This document shows, in pieces, positions 30,138 through 42,248 of a DNA stretch of 64,000 nucleotides. The notes under the pieces are model-generated. The model was not told the DNA's origin. It did no database searches and saw nothing but the letters and a program-made list of their open reading frames with translations. The position numbers and the translations under genes were made by a program. Source of the stretch: Paraescarpia echinospica (taxonomy: Eukaryota; Annelida; Polychaeta; Sabellida; Siboglinidae); assembly GCA_020002185.1 (NCBI GenBank), contig CM034534.1, positions 31,020,851-31,084,850 of the forward strand, in the 5' to 3' direction. Position 1 is the stretch's first letter. Every line of letters begins with the position of its first letter.

Positions 30138-30524
30138 GGCAAGGGAGGTTCTATACTAGTACACGTTGGGACAAACAATGCAGACAAGGAGGGAACAACT
30201 GGGATAGTTCAGAAGTACAGACATCTAGTAAGGAAGCTAAAGAAGACAAGAGTGGAACAGGTTGTTCTCTCAGGAATTTTGCCAGTAATGGGAGGAAGGG
30301 GGGCATCATACAGAAACTGTAAGAGGATGGCGATCAACGCACTAGTTGAGCAGATGTGTGAAGAAGAGGGCGTGGGATTCATAGATTTATGGGGGTACTT
30401 TGTTGGGAGAGAAGATATGTACATGAGAGATGGCCTCCATCTAAGTGGAAAGGGGGCAGCAGTATTCTCAGAGAATCTGCTGAGATCTGCTGACAGTGGG
30501 ACAGGTTGCATCTATTTAAACTAA
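30138..30524 (+). pseudogene. CR1 ORF1 C-terminal SGNH esterase domain
   Basis: 128 residues in one frame: VHVGTNNADKEG (block III Asn of SGNH hydrolases), LSGILPV, and DGLHLSGKGA with the Asp-x-x-His of block V. The GDS nucleophile block is missing because the element is 5'-truncated. Esterase domains are known in ORF1 of CR1 elements. It overlaps the start of ORF2 by 19 nt. Confidence 0.8.
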
Positions 30525-33418
30525 ATTCGCAGGGGGGACTCGCAGAGAAGCCTGAAACTGGAGGCATAGATAAAGATAGCAAAAATAATTCAGCAAAGAA
30601 CAGTCTGGAAAACTGTTCTGAAGCTGGATATAAATGTGTTTGTTTAAATGCAAGGAGTATAGTAAACAAAAGAAATGAACTAAACATTATGGTAGAAGAT
30701 ATTGACCCTCACATAATAGGTATAACCGAATCATGGGCAACCACCGATGTATCAGATGCCGAATTGGGACTGACAGGATATGTAATGTTTAGGAAAGATA
30801 GAATAGGAAGAAGGGGAGGTGGAGTTATTTTATATATTAAAGAATCTATCCAGGCTTATGAAATAAAATTAGACAGAGAAGCAGATTGCGAAGAAGCTGT
30901 TTGGTGTAACATAGTTACAGGAAACTCAACGTTAACGGTTGGATTAGTTTATCGAAGTCCAAACATAAGCATAGAAGAGAATGAAAAAATACAAAACGCT
31001 ATAAGGGAAGTGAGCAAACGGGACTGTGTTATTATGGGGGATTTTAACCATGGGCATATAAAATGGAAATCTCTACAGAGTATGGGTAGTGAGGACCACA
31101 AGTTTTAGTTTTAGTACAAGATAGTTTTTTTAGTTTTGTACTAGTTTCCTTTCTCAACATGTGCTAGAACCAACCAGGGGGAGAATGTGTTAGACATAGT
31201 TTTGTCCTCACAGAATGAATTAGTTGACAATGTCATGGTATGTGAGCCACTGGGAAATAGTGATCACAACCAGATACATTTTACCATCAAAGTAAAATCA
31301 GAAAGGAATAGTAAAAAAGCAGTATAGGAGAAATTTCCACAAAGGAAAATATAAGGACATAAGGAAATATTTAGCAAAGATAGACTGGAATAACACACTA
31401 AAGAATAAGCAACAGAATGCTAGAATATCTTAAAGAGTGAAATTGAATGCATCATCGTCAAATTTGTTCCCTTAAAAAAACACGGGAAACGGTCCAAAAA
31501 GAAACACTTATCGAAAGAAGCCATTATAAAAATTAAGTATAAAGAAATGATGTGGAAGTCATATAGACGTACTGGAAATGACGAAGACTACAACATTTAT
31601 AAAGAAGCACTAAATCAAGCTACAGCTGAAATTAGAAATTCAAAGAGAAGCTATGAACATAAATTAGCGTGTAATATAAAACATGACAGCAAGAGTTTTT
31701 ATGCTTATATTCGAAGCAAACAGAAAGTTCAGGATAAGGTCGGTCCTCTAGAAGATAGTGCTGGAAACGTAATATCAGAAGGATTCTTAATGGCAGAAGA
31801 CCTGAATGAGTATTTTAGTTCAGTGTTTACCAGAGAAGACACTAGTTCACTGCCAGTACCAGAGGCTAAGTTCAAGGGGGCAGAATCAGACTATTTAAGA
31901 CAGTTAATTGTAACCCCAGAAATGGTAGCTAAGAAAATCAGGGCTATGAAGGATAATAAATCACCTGGAGTGGATGGTATTCCACCCAAACTACTATTGG
32001 AAATTGTAGAACAAATTAGCATACCGCTTGCAACAGTTTTCAACTTGTCTTTAGAAGAGGGAGTGGTTCCTTTAGAATGGAAAGAAGCAAACATTATACC
32101 ATTATTCAAAAAAGGTTCGAGAAACAAGTCAAATAATTATAGACCAGTTAGTTTAACATCAGTGATTTGTAAATTATTAGAAAGACTAATTAAAGATCAC
32201 ATGGTGTATTTTCTTGCTAAACATAACTTGATAAACCCATCTCAACATGGGTTTCTAAAAGCGAGGTCATGCTTAACAAATATGTTATGTTTTTTGGAAG
32301 ATATCACTAAGTGGGTAAATGATGGATCACCAGTAGATATCATCTACTTAGATTTTCAAAAAGCTTTCGACAAAGTGCCACATCAGAGATTACTGCTTAA
32401 ACTAAAGGCCCATGGCATAGGAAATGGTATAATTAACTGGATAGAAAAATGGCTGATTGACAGAAGACAGCGGGTAGTTGTTGATGGGGAGGCTTCAAAC
32501 TGGAAATCAGTTTTGAGTGGGGTTCCACAGGGATCAGTACTGGGACCTATATTATTCTTAATATATATAAACGATTTGGACGATGATATAGCTAGCAAGG
32601 TGTTGAAATTTGCAGATGATACAAAAGTGTTTAGAAGGATAAAAAGTGATGGAGATAGACAGCATTTACAGGATGATCTTGACAGGTTGATCAAATGGTC
32701 TGAAAAGTGGCAAATGTTGTTCAATTTTGGGAAATGTAAATGTCTTCACACAGGACATGGGAACGAATATGTAGAATATACAATGGGGGGAACTGTACTA
32801 AATACTACTGTAAAAGAAAAAGACTTAGGGCTGACAATTAGTGCTGACATGAAGGTTTCAGAGCAGTGTGGAATTGCAGCTTCAAAAGGAAATCAAATCC
32901 TTGGATTGATTAGGCGAAATATAGCATATAAAGAAAAAGAACTAATAATACCGCTGTACAAAACAATAGTTAGGCCTCATTTAGAATATTGTATACAAGC
33001 GTGGAGGCCATACCGCAAGAAGGACATAGATATGTTAGAAAGAGTACAGAGGAGAGCGACTAAAATGATACCAAAACTGAGGGATCTTAGTTATGAAAAA
33101 CGCCTAAAAGAATGTGGTTTAACAACACTAGAGACCAGGAGATTGAGAGGAGATCAGATAGAAGTGTTTAATATATTGAATGGTTATGAAAATATTGATA
33201 GAAATATGTTTTTTTCAGTTAAGAAAGATAGAAAGACTAGAGGACATGAAGTTACATTAGTAAAGGAACAGTGTAGATTAGACGTAAGAAAGTTTTCATT
33301 TTCATAAAGGACTGTGAATGTATGGAACAGATTATCTGATGATTGTGTGGGTGCTAGTAGTATGAATATGTTTAAAAATAAAATCGACACATACCTCAGA
33401 AGGGCTGGATATATGTAG
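30506..33418 (+). pseudogene. CR1 ORF2: endonuclease and reverse transcriptase, broken
   Basis: Endonuclease (30506-31108): CLNARSIV, ITESW, RGGGVILYI, GLVYRSP, MGDFNH. After a ~60-bp disruption near 31108-31160 the C-terminal LGNSDHN motif (about 31251-31270) lies in another frame. The RT is open for 586 codons (31547-33307): SPGVDGIPPK, NYRPVSLTS, DFQKAFDKVPH, SGVPQGSVLGP and FADDTK are all intact. A TAA at 33305 replaces a Gln codon present in copy B, after which the frame continues to a C-terminal NVWNRL..DCVGA. to 33418. A TAG near 31416 and shifts near 31325 also break it. Confidence 0.92.
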
Positions 33419-33508
33419 ATAAAAGGGTTGGACTCTCGATAAGCCAAAGGGCTTCCTTGTCCACCTGCCATCTAGAGTTAATTCTCTGGATGGAAATCTT
33501 GTTAAAAC

Positions 33509-34200
33509 CTGCTATTGCATCCAAGTGGGAGGAATGGCTGGAGGGGTTTGAGGCGATGTTAATATGAAAGTCACAAATGTGGGGGAGAAGAGTAACATGC
33601 TCATGCATTACATAGGTGCAGGTGGAAGGAAACTGCTGAAGAGTCTTGAGAACATTGGTGAAGATGGAGATTATACTAGGCCCATCAATGCACTAAATGG
33701 TTATTTCAAGCCAAAGTTAAACGGTGTCTACCTCAACAGAAACCATGTGAGTCAATTGACAATTTCTACATTCGTGTAAACGAAAAAGGTATGGAAATGA
33801 AACTGGAAGAACTGGAGAAGAACCAGATTATTGAGCTAATAAAACGGGCGCAACTTGTAAACAAGTGTCGGGTGACAGAGGTGAAGAAGAAGGCCATAAG
33901 AGATGGTTTATCACTAAAGCAGTTTATGGACACTGCCAGAGCTACTGAAAGAATTATGCGCAATTTCGAGATTTGGAATTGAGCAGATCAGCATCAGCGA
34001 GTGCAGTGAATGATCAAAGTTGGTCACGACACCGTGTCAGGCGTGATAGATCCGAGAGTAGACATGGGAGTAAGAAATGGGAGTCAAAGAAAACATAAGT
34101 TTTCGCTGTGGATGTGACTACCCACACCAAGGCGATTGTCCGGCTAAAGACAAGAAGTGTAGGAAGTGGACACTTCGAAAAGAAATCGCTCAAAGTCGAA
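33509..34200 (+). pseudogene. Gypsy gag remainder with zinc knuckle
   Basis: Pieces in different frames: SKWEEWLEGFEAM (stop soon after), then MHYIGAGGRKLL, then a 63-codon piece (33791-33982) with LKQFMDTARATE. A CGCDYPHQGDCPAKDKKC knuckle at ~34098-34165 ends in a frameshift before GHFEKK. Typical capsid and nucleocapsid parts of a Gypsy gag. Confidence 0.8.
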
Positions 34201-34284
34201 GATAGTGAGCCGAGTATGAAGAATATGTGACAATCCCCATGTTTCTGAAGGGAAGCAAAAGAATAGCACCATATGTGCGACTAT

Positions 34285-34510
34285 AATCATGTCAGGAATA
34301 TATGTCTGCTGCCTAGTGGACTCCGGTGCTGAAGTGAACTTGATAGGAGTGGACACTTTTCGAAAGCTGAAAATCAAGAAGCTTGATAGACCGTTGTAGA
34401 AACTATGCTTATATGGTCCAGAGGGTGAAAGACGAGAGTTGCCACTGCTAGGTTGTTTTCAGGAGATATTGAAGGCACCACAGACGAAGTTAGCAACCGT
34501 AACTGACGTA
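34285..34510 (+). pseudogene. Gypsy aspartic protease
   Basis: VCCLVDSGAEVNLIGVDTF carries the DSGA catalytic motif. A stop follows shortly (DRPL then stop) and the frame continues with LYGPEGERRELPLLGCF. Confidence 0.75.
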
Positions 34511-34524
34511 CGTACGTTTATGTC

Positions 34525-34985
34525 TTGAAAGGGAAAGTCAGCAATCTCCTAGGTTGTGAAACGGCTGAGAAGCTTGGCTTGATAACATTCGTAAATAAGG
34601 AGAATGAAGTAATATTTAACAAAGTAGTAGACGACTACAAAGACAGATTTGGAGACCTAGGCAAGATGAAAGGCGTACAAGTCAAGTTGAACATCAATGA
34701 AGATGTGAAACCTATCGCTCAGAAGAAGAGACGCATTCGGTTCCACCTCCGAGATCAAGTTGACCGAGAAATAGAGAGATTGAAAGATTTAGGTGTGAGG
34801 AAGGGTGAGGATGGAGTTAGTTCCGATGAATACAAAGTGTCTGCTATCGCGATCACTCATGCAAGCCAGCCACATAATGTTGAAGAAGTGCGCAGTCTGT
34901 TGGGCATGGCCCAATATGTCTCCAGATTCATTCCAGAGTACAGCAATGTGATAGAGCCGTTGAGACGCCTCACAAAACACGATTG
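34525..34985 (+). pseudogene. Gypsy reverse transcriptase with deleted core
   Basis: The 165-codon frame has LLGCETAEKLGL, then the RT entry region (VKPIAQKKRRIRFHLRDQV), then jumps after LKDLGV directly to AITHASQPHNVEEVRSLLGMAQYVSRF. The intervening ~190 residues with the YVDD-type catalytic box are absent, so the RT is dead by deletion. Confidence 0.85.
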
Positions 34986-34987
34986 TC

Positions 34988-35605
34988 TTGGAATTGGGAG
35001 AGGATCAACGACAGACGTTTAATGAGTTGAAAGACCGAATGGCGGACTGGGAAACCCCGAGTTATTTCAATACAAAGCTGCCCACTGAACTCGTGGTGGA
35101 TGTCAGCCCACATGGTCTAGGCACAATTCTCACACAGAAGAAGACAAATGGAGAGGTCTCCATAATCGAATATGGCAGTCGAGCGCAAACAGACACATAG
35201 TCAAGGTATAGCTAGACTGAAAGAGAAGCATTGGCAATATGCTGGGGTTGTGAGCATTTTAGACACTACCTTGATGATTCAGAGTTTGTGGTAGTCACAG
35301 ACCACAAGCCACGCGAAGGTATTATGAGGAAAGTTACATCATTACCGACATATATACATCATCGAATATGTCTGCGTCTCCAGCCCTACAAAATGGAAGT
35401 GGTATATCGTTCGGGAAAGATTAATCCGGCAGATTATCTTTCTCGACACCCCCCATATGAAGGAAAACAAGACAGCAAAACATGGCTAGATCTGCAGACT
35501 AGTCAACTCATCATCAACGCGATACAGAGCCATCAGAACGAAGGAAAAAAGAGTATTCTCCTGGAAGAGCTCAATAATGAAACAGCAAGAGACGAGGAAC
35601 TGTAG
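34988..35605 (+). pseudogene. Gypsy RNase H
   Basis: LVVDVSPHGLGTIL, EREALAICWGCEHFRHYL and VVVTDHKP are RNase H landmarks of Gypsy elements, followed by VVYRSGKINPADYLSRHP. Two in-frame stops lie around 35199 and 35216. Confidence 0.88.
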
Positions 35606-35739
35606 CTCAATGTAGAATGCATTGTTTCAGGAAGGTGGCACGAATTAGACGCCAAATATACTGCGTACAAGAGTGTCAAAGATGAGTTGTCAATACTGAA
35701 TGAACTAGTTCTCAGAGGAGAAAGGATCTTTCTCCCAGA

Positions 35740-37420
35740 GATCTTACACAACCTTGCTGTGAACATTGCCCATGCCAGCCAGCATGACATCGTAAAGATG
35801 AAAGCTCTACTCCAAAAGACCGTATGGTTTCCGGAATGACAAGCGAGTGGGAAAGGTTTTTCAAAAATGTTTGCCATGTCAGGCATGCACAGAAATTACG
35901 AACAAAGAACCACTCAAGATGACGGAGCTTCCAAAGGAGCTATGGAAAGAAGTGTCCATCGACTTCTGTGGACCTTTAAAAACCGGCGAATACATTTTGT
36001 AGTAATCGATGACTACTGTCGGTGTCCTGAAATAGAGATACTACACACGACGTCTGCAAGGGCAACGATCCCCATATTGGATGTCCTGATAATTTTGGGA
36101 AATGTAAATTTTGGGAAATGTAAATGCCTCCACACAGGACATGGGAACGAAGAAGTAGAATATACAATGGGGGGTACTGTACTAAGTACTACTGTAAAAG
36201 AAAAGGACTTAGGGTTAACCATTAGTGCTGATATGAAGGTTTCAGAGCAGTGCGGAATTGCAGCTTCAAAGGGAAATCAAATCCTTGGATTAATTAGGCG
36301 AAACATAACGTATAAGGAAAAAGAGCTAATAATACCGATTATTAGAATATTGTATTCAAGCGTGGAGGCCATATCGCAGGAAGGACATAGATATGCTAGA
36401 AAGAGTGCAGAGGAGAGCAACTAAAATGATACCAAAACTGAGGGATCTTAGTTACGAAATACGCCTAAAAAAATGCGGTTTAACAACACTAGAGACCAGG
36501 AGATTGAGAGGAGATCAGATAGAAGTGTTTAAAATATTGAAGGGTTATGAAAATATTGATAGAAATATTTTTTTTCAGTTAAGAAAGATAGAAGGACTAG
36601 AGGACATGAACTTACATTGGCAAAGGAGCAGAGTAGATTGGATATAAGAAAGTTTTCATTTTCACAAAGGACTGTAAATGAATGGAACAGATTACCTGCT
36701 GATTGTGTGGGTGCTAGTAGCGTGAATATGTTTAAAAATAAAATCGACACATACCTCAGACGGGCGGGATACACATAGATAAAAGGGTCGGACTCTCGAT
36801 AAGCCAAAGGGCTTCCTTGTCCACCTGCCACCTAGAGTTAATTCTCTGGGTGGCAATCTTGTTAAATCTTGTTAAATAATGGTCCGCCTTTCAACAGTGA
36901 TGAATTTGACAATTGGGAGAGTTTCATAGGATTCGCACATCGCAAAATAATGCCGCTGTGGCCCAAGCGAATGGAGAAGCGGAGCGATACATGAGGACAG
37001 TTGGAAAAGCTATCCGATCTGCAATGATAGAAACAGGGAGTTGGAAACAGGAATTGTTCACATTCCTTCGTCACTACAGAGCAACTCCTCAAACGACAAT
37101 AGGCATGTCACCGTCTGAAATGCTGAATAAGAGGAAACTCAGAAGATAAGTCCCAGCAATATCCAAACAAAAGAGGGTGTCATTCGAAGACCAACTCGAT
37201 TTCGCTACCAGACGAGATGCACGCATGAAACGCTACACGAAGGAGTTCTCTGACAGATCAGAGACAAAGTACTTGTGAAACAACCGAAGAATGACAATCT
37301 GTCAATCCCGCACAAGCCAGTTCCGTACGAAGTTGTGGAAAAGAAAGGAAGCATGATAACTGCTGCGTCGAATGATCATGTGATCACTCGCAATTCACCA
37401 TACAGGAAGACAATTCCGGA
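35740..37420 (+). pseudogene. Gypsy integrase, interrupted by CR1-B
   Basis: Upstream part: KMKALLQKTVWFP then GPLKTGEY..VVIDDYCRCPEIE (second Asp region of the DDE core), in shifting frames. After the CR1-B insert the core resumes with NGPPFNSDEF and ANGEAERYMRTVGKAIR, holding the final Glu. A tail with RATPQTTIGMSPSEML and YRKTIP follows. About 15 residues are missing at the insertion point. Confidence 0.85.
36091..36876 (+). mobile_element. CR1 copy B, 5'-truncated 3' fragment in Gypsy integrase
   Basis: 786 bp, about 95% like the 3' end of copy A by eye, starting in the RT C-terminal part. It begins with a 17-bp direct duplication (attttgggaaatgtaaa twice) and ends with two copies of tcttgttaaa. 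It keeps CAA where copy A has TAA. A short deletion near 36340 shifts its frame. Confidence 0.9.
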
Positions 37421-37669
37421 TTGCTGTGGTGAAACGTCACAAGAAGTACAACCAAAGCCTTGATCACACCCGAGTCATTGCCACATGAAACATATACATC
37501 TAATAGTGCTCATGAAACAGAAAGTGGATGCACTGAGACACCTGCGAGAAGATCTTCCATGAACAAAAGTACTCCAATGCGGTTGAAGGACTATGTCACA
37601 AGAGTGAGTGGTAAAGACTCATCTAGGAGTGAAATGCTGGTAATCTCTCCTCCGTTAGTTCAGGTTAAG

Positions 37670-37942
37670 CAATCGTAGTGTTAATTATTAGTGGTTGTGA
37701 ACTGTACATGAACTCGTGGTGCACAGACTTATATATAGGACTTGTTCACATAGTAGTTTGTTGACCACACAGTTTGTAATTCTCACTCTGAACTGAAGAC
37801 TGAAGACTGCTCCCGACGCGCTTACTATGATAGTCACATCAGAAACTGTTGTTGTGGAGAGTACATTGCCTAGTTTAGTTTTCACTGTAGTGTAAGCAGT
37901 TATATTTTAAGTGGTTTAATTTTATTGTAAAGAGAGGAGAGA
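37670..37942 (+). other. Noncoding 3' region of the Gypsy element
   Basis: No open frame. Ends with the purine-rich aaagagaggagaga, a plausible polypurine tract directly before TGTAATG. Confidence 0.4.
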
Positions 37943-38113
37943 TGTAATGTTGTTAGTTAGAAGGACTATACCCGGTAGTGCAACGTTATTGATGATTTAG
38001 AGAGTTTGGCGGCCTGCGCGTCAAGCGATTCGTGCCAGCATGGCTAAATGTGACTGTTTTATAAAAGTTAGAAATAAAGAGATGTTTTGAATTAACTGGT
38101 GACTTGGAAAACA
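37943..38113 (+). repeat. Candidate Gypsy 3' LTR
   Basis: Starts TGTAATGTTGTTAG just after a polypurine tract, contains AATAAA near 38083, and would end in gacttggaaaaca (TG...CA). The end is a guess because no 5' LTR is available for comparison. Confidence 0.4.
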
Positions 38114-38121
38114 TTAGAGTT

Positions 38122-39248
38122 GTATAATAATAATAATAATAAGATAACTTCTATTGCGCCTAAATCCTTAGAAACCAACCTCAGAGGCGCATCAAAACAA
38201 AAAGATTGTACGGTGGATAAGCAAGGTTGTAAAGATAAGTTTTTAAATGACGACGGAATTTTGTAATATTTTCAACTGATCTAACACTAAGAGGGAGCAT
38301 ATTCCAAAGAGTTGGAGTAGCAACAAAAAAGCCCTAGTTCCAATGTTAGTGTTGACTCTAGGAACAACAAGTCGGTCAGAACTAGATGATCGAAGCTGGA
38401 TAGGTTTTCTTACAGGAGTAAGCAATGAATGCAAATAAGATGGTTGCTTACTGGACAGTGCCTAGTATGTAAAGAGTTCAAAAATGGCACAGAGCGAGAC
38501 AAGCGAGGATATCTTGTAATTACTCTTGCTAGACAATTTTGGGCACGCTGAAGTTTTGTGATATCCTTGCTAGCGATGTTATAAAAGAGGGAATTGCAAT
38601 AGTCAAGTATGCTGCTAACAAGCGTTATTGCAATAGTTTTAGCAACAGAAAATGACATATGCCGGCGAATACGGCGAATATCACGAATAAGATCAAAACA
38701 GCAGCGACATGTTTGAGATATGTGTTGTTGGAAATTGAAGTTACTATCAGAGATCACTCCTAGATTCCGCATCGAGGTTGATGGCGTGATATACTGATTC
38801 AAAATATGCGTAGGTAAAAACATCCAGTTTACTACGCTGCATTGCAGTACCAACAATGATAAATTCAGTTGTATTTTGCATTTAATTTCAACTTGCTGTC
38901 AGTCATCCAGTGAAAGATATCTTGAAGGCAACCACTAAGTTGGTTAAAGGTGCGATTTGTATCCGGGGTAGCCAACGAAATGTAGATTTGGATATCACCA
39001 GCATAAAGATGATCATCCAAGTTATGTCTTTGTATAACAGAGCTCAGTGGCATGGTGTAAAGAGTAAAAAGCAAATACCCAAGAATAGAACCCGGGGAAC
39101 ACCAAATAAAGTCTGCATTGCAGCTGAAAAGCAGTTCCCAATCTTTAGACTTTGGTATCTGTCAGTTAGATATGAAGAAAACCAGATATGCCGTACCAAT
39201 TTAATAAGCGTTCAATGAGAATGCTGTGATCAATCGCGATGTGAGACC
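38122..39248 (-). mobile_element. L2-type LINE copy A, 3' half
   Basis: Minus strand. The 3' end is a (TAA)-type microsatellite at 38122-38142. Frames 38410-38856 and 38865-39074 encode RT palm and thumb (LFTLYTMPLSSVI, HLYAGDIQIY, LGVISDSNFNFQQHI, SILDYCNSLFYN, LQRAQNCLAR). The catalytic YADD is YAGD, a lethal change. The rest lies at 42249-43905. Confidence 0.88.
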
Positions 39249-39251
39249 TTA

Positions 39252-42245
39252 TAGTCGAGTTGCCATTTTTGGAACCTGGAAATGGTTGGTAGTGTAAGGT
39301 TTTTTTGCTGAATCGTGTAGGTTATGGGTCCCTTAACTCAAATAAGCGGGATGGCAACGCGACATCCTTGGGCAATTTGTGGGAGCCAGGCAAATCCAAT
39401 ATGGCTACTGTGAACCTAGGTCATATTAGAAAATGTGTTACGTCTTTGCACTGGAGCATGCTAGGAACACGATTTTGGTGTATGTACACATGTAATGCAA
39501 TGGAACCATTTCCAATGATGTCCAACTATGTTCACATCACACAAATTCAAAATGGCCGCCATTTTCACAAACAATCGAGCATAACGTTTGATTGGTTTAT
39601 GCCAGACACACGATTTTGGTGTCCATCCCTATGTTTTGCCATATCAGGATTTCAATGGAACCATTTCCAATGATGTCCGACTATGAACACCTGACCAAAA
39701 TTCAAAATGATTGTAATTTTTACCGAAAATAGCCAAAATACACAAATTGATTGGATTATGCTAGAAACATGATTTTTTGGTGCATAATGACTTCATTGGA
39801 ATTTTAGTCCAATGATTTTGTATTGATGTGACATGACAATAAAGCTGTTGTTAAAATTAGGACTTTTGTAAGGTAACATTTATTTACAATTCTTCATTTA
39901 CAATGATCTGACTGACCTACGAGTATGCTAATAGCTATACATACACACTTATATGTACATGTATATGGCTACTTCTGACAAGAAACATACAAAAGCTTTG
40001 CAAAATGGCATGCAGTAATTACGAATGAATCTGTATCATACATGTACAACATTAAAAAGTACAAAATTAAATGTAAGAAGTATTCAGTTATAAATTTGCT
40101 GAAACACAATGAAACACCATTTGAGGACATTTTTGTAATGACAGGTTTCATTTGGACATTGACAATGTGTATATCATTACTCAATTCAAAACCAACGGTA
40201 TATGAAAGGGACGCCATTCACATTACATTATCATAGAAAAGTTTAGTCCCGCCATTCTCTCTAATCCTCCTCTTCTATTTCCTCTGTAGTGTCACCTTCT
40301 TCCTCATTATCATATCTAGCGTCACTCTCGTGCTCATCATGTTTGATGACCGGGTTGAGGCAGATGGCTTCACCAACACAGAAGCAGTGCGGTGTGCAGG
40401 ACAATCCTACAGATTGACAGCTACATGCATGACTGCTGCAAGCTTTCCCTACAGCTTTACACTGACAGTTGATGACGTCCATGAGGGCAGGGGGGCTGCT
40501 GGTCCTCTTGCGATGCATGGAGTTGGCACACCCCCTGCACCGATAACAAACTCCCATCCATAATCAGCGATATCAGCGGAGTCTGCTGATATACTGCCTT
40601 CCAGGGCATGACTTGGTAGTGAGCTCGCATGATGTGGTAGGCCAGATTACCGTCTGTCGGAGGAAGAGTCTTTATACATATAGCTTTCCCTCTGGTCCTT
40701 TTTGAAGCCATGCTTGTGCCTTCAGCAACACAATAGAGCGAGCAGATGCATTTCCGTCCAGTTTCCATCAACTGTTAGAGAGTAGCACCCTCTTCACCGA
40801 AGAGAGTGTAGAGGCCATAGCTAGTGGTCAGCAGACTTCAATACCTTTAGCGCCATCGCTTTGCCTGACAGTCCATGCATACCAAGCAGTTGGAGGGATT
40901 TCGGACCAAGGAGGAAAGAACTTTCATTGATGTTGAGGATAGCCCCACTCCATCGATCTAGCTGCACACGGGCTGTCAGCTGCGTACTTAAACACCCAGA
41001 AGATAAGCAGAACAAAGACGTCAGTGTTATTGTTGATCACTCGTACAGTTGTCTTACCATTCTTCACAGCCTCCAGAAGATAACTAATGATAGTAATATC
41101 TGCTTCATCATGGCTGTACACGCCCTCCTCTCTTCCAACCATCGTCACATTGTTGCCCAAATTGAATGTGGAAAGAACACTGATGAGAACCTTCTTATTT
41201 GCCTTGTCTTCATGATGGCATCGCGGCATGGGAGCTTGCTGGATATTGTGATGTTGTAGTCAACAGCCCATTCACCTGCACGCCGGATTCGTTCATGGTC
41301 CTTTGCTGACGGGTCATCATAGCGAACGAAGATGACCAGCACTTCTGTTGATTGGTACTGGCTGATTTTGTTCTTCATAGTATTGGCGAGATGGGTTCTT
41401 GTTGCCGTAAATGAGTTCGCGTTACATCCTGGTATCCATGATGTTGTATAATGGTGTAGAATTTTATTTTATGGGAACAAATTCATTGGAGGTACGTAAC
41501 TCATAAATTGACACGACAAAAGTTAATTTTCGTTAGGTCTGCGTCAAAACCTTGTCATTTATACTTTTAAAAAATAACTTCCCAAATTAATTAGTGCCAA
41601 TGCCAAGTGAAATAAAACATTTTTTGTACAAAATTTCACTTTTAATTAAGGCAGTACAAGTGTGTACCAGTACTGTTTTCTTGCCCATACGCTAAAATAG
41701 GTATAGACACCAAAATCGTGTCTCTGGCATATTTGCTGTAAAAATGGCGACCATTTTGAAATTTGGTTAGGTGTTCATAGTCGGGCATTATTAGAAATGG
41801 TTCCATTGAATTCCTGATATGACAAAACATGGGGATGGACACCAAAATCGTTCCTCTAACATAAACCAATCAAAAGTTATGGTCTATTTTGGCTATTTTC
41901 GGTCAAAATAGCGGCCATTTTGATTTTTTTTTATGTGAACATAGTCGGACATCATTGCAAATGGTTCCATTGAATTCCTCATATACCAAAACATGTGTAT
42001 ATACACCAAAATTATGTTCCTAGCATGCTCCAATGTAAAGATGTAACACATTTTCTAATATGACCTACGTTCACGGTAGCCATCTTGGATTTGCCTGGCT
42101 CCCACAAATTGCCCAAGGATGGCGCGTTGCCATCCCGTTGATTTGAGTTGAGGGACCCATAACCTACACGATTCACCACAAAAAAATTACACTACCAAAC
42201 ATTTCCGGGTTCCATATTGAACATAGTAGGGCGGCAACTCGACTA
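39252..42245 (-). mobile_element. DNA transposon A with long TIRs, TAGTC ends and TTA target duplication
   Basis: 2994 bp inserted in L2 copy A. Ends TAGTCGAGTTGCC / CTCGACTA, flanked by TTA at 39249-39251 and 42246-42248; removing it restores the L2 frame. TIRs of about 590 bp (39252-39840 and 41650-42245) contain internal subrepeats (ggaaccatttc.aatgatgtcc). It encodes a broken PIN-like nuclease plus Cys-rich protein on the minus strand. The same type as 55126-58446. Possibly the Academ superfamily, which from memory has 3-4 bp target duplications and an XPG-like domain. Confidence 0.85.
40258..41420 (-). pseudogene. PIN/XPG-like nuclease plus Cys-rich protein of transposon A
   Basis: In pieces, N to C: VFVRYDDPSAKDHERIRRAGEW (~41300), VLSTFNLGNNVT, SHDEADITIISYLLEA and NNNTDVFVLLIFWVFKYA (~41000-41130), then in other frames LGPKSLQLLGMHGLSG, LPPTDGNLAYHIMRAHYQVMPWKA, and a Cys-rich end (VINCQCKAVGKACSSHACSC, SCTPHCFCVGEAICLNP) with an acidic tail (EEIEEED, stop at 40258-40260 region). 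The Asp/Glu pattern EAD...DTDVF looks like a PIN/FEN-type nuclease site; here one Asp is Asn (NNNTDVF against DDTDVF usual for relatives). Several frameshifts. Confidence 0.7.
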
Positions 42246-42248
42246 TTA

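Larger units (their letters stand above)
30136..33505 (+). mobile_element. CR1-type non-LTR retrotransposon copy A
   Basis: 3370 bp between AACC repeats (30132-30135 and 33506-33509) inside Gypsy gag. It has the end of ORF1 (esterase), ORF2 (endonuclease, RT) and a short 3' UTR ending tcttgttaaa. The 5' end is truncated within ORF1. Several frameshifts and stops make it inactive. Confidence 0.88.
30083..38113 (+). mobile_element. Decayed Ty3/Gypsy LTR retrotransposon with two nested CR1 insertions
   Basis: Order: gag start (MASINLPRYPEF), CR1-A insertion, rest of gag, zinc knuckle, protease DSGAEVNLIG, RT entry, RNase H, integrase interrupted by CR1-B, integrase C-terminal tail, noncoding region, and a candidate 3' LTR. 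This is Gypsy gene order. Frames are broken by shifts and stops and the RT catalytic core is deleted. No 5' LTR was recognised upstream of 30083. Gag is split by CR1-A at codon 18, flanked by AACC on both sides. Confidence 0.88.

Noticed and set aside
40861..41259. 132-codon plus-strand ORF in transposon A
   Set aside because: It is the antisense of the nuclease-like coding region, which has recognisable motifs on the minus strand.
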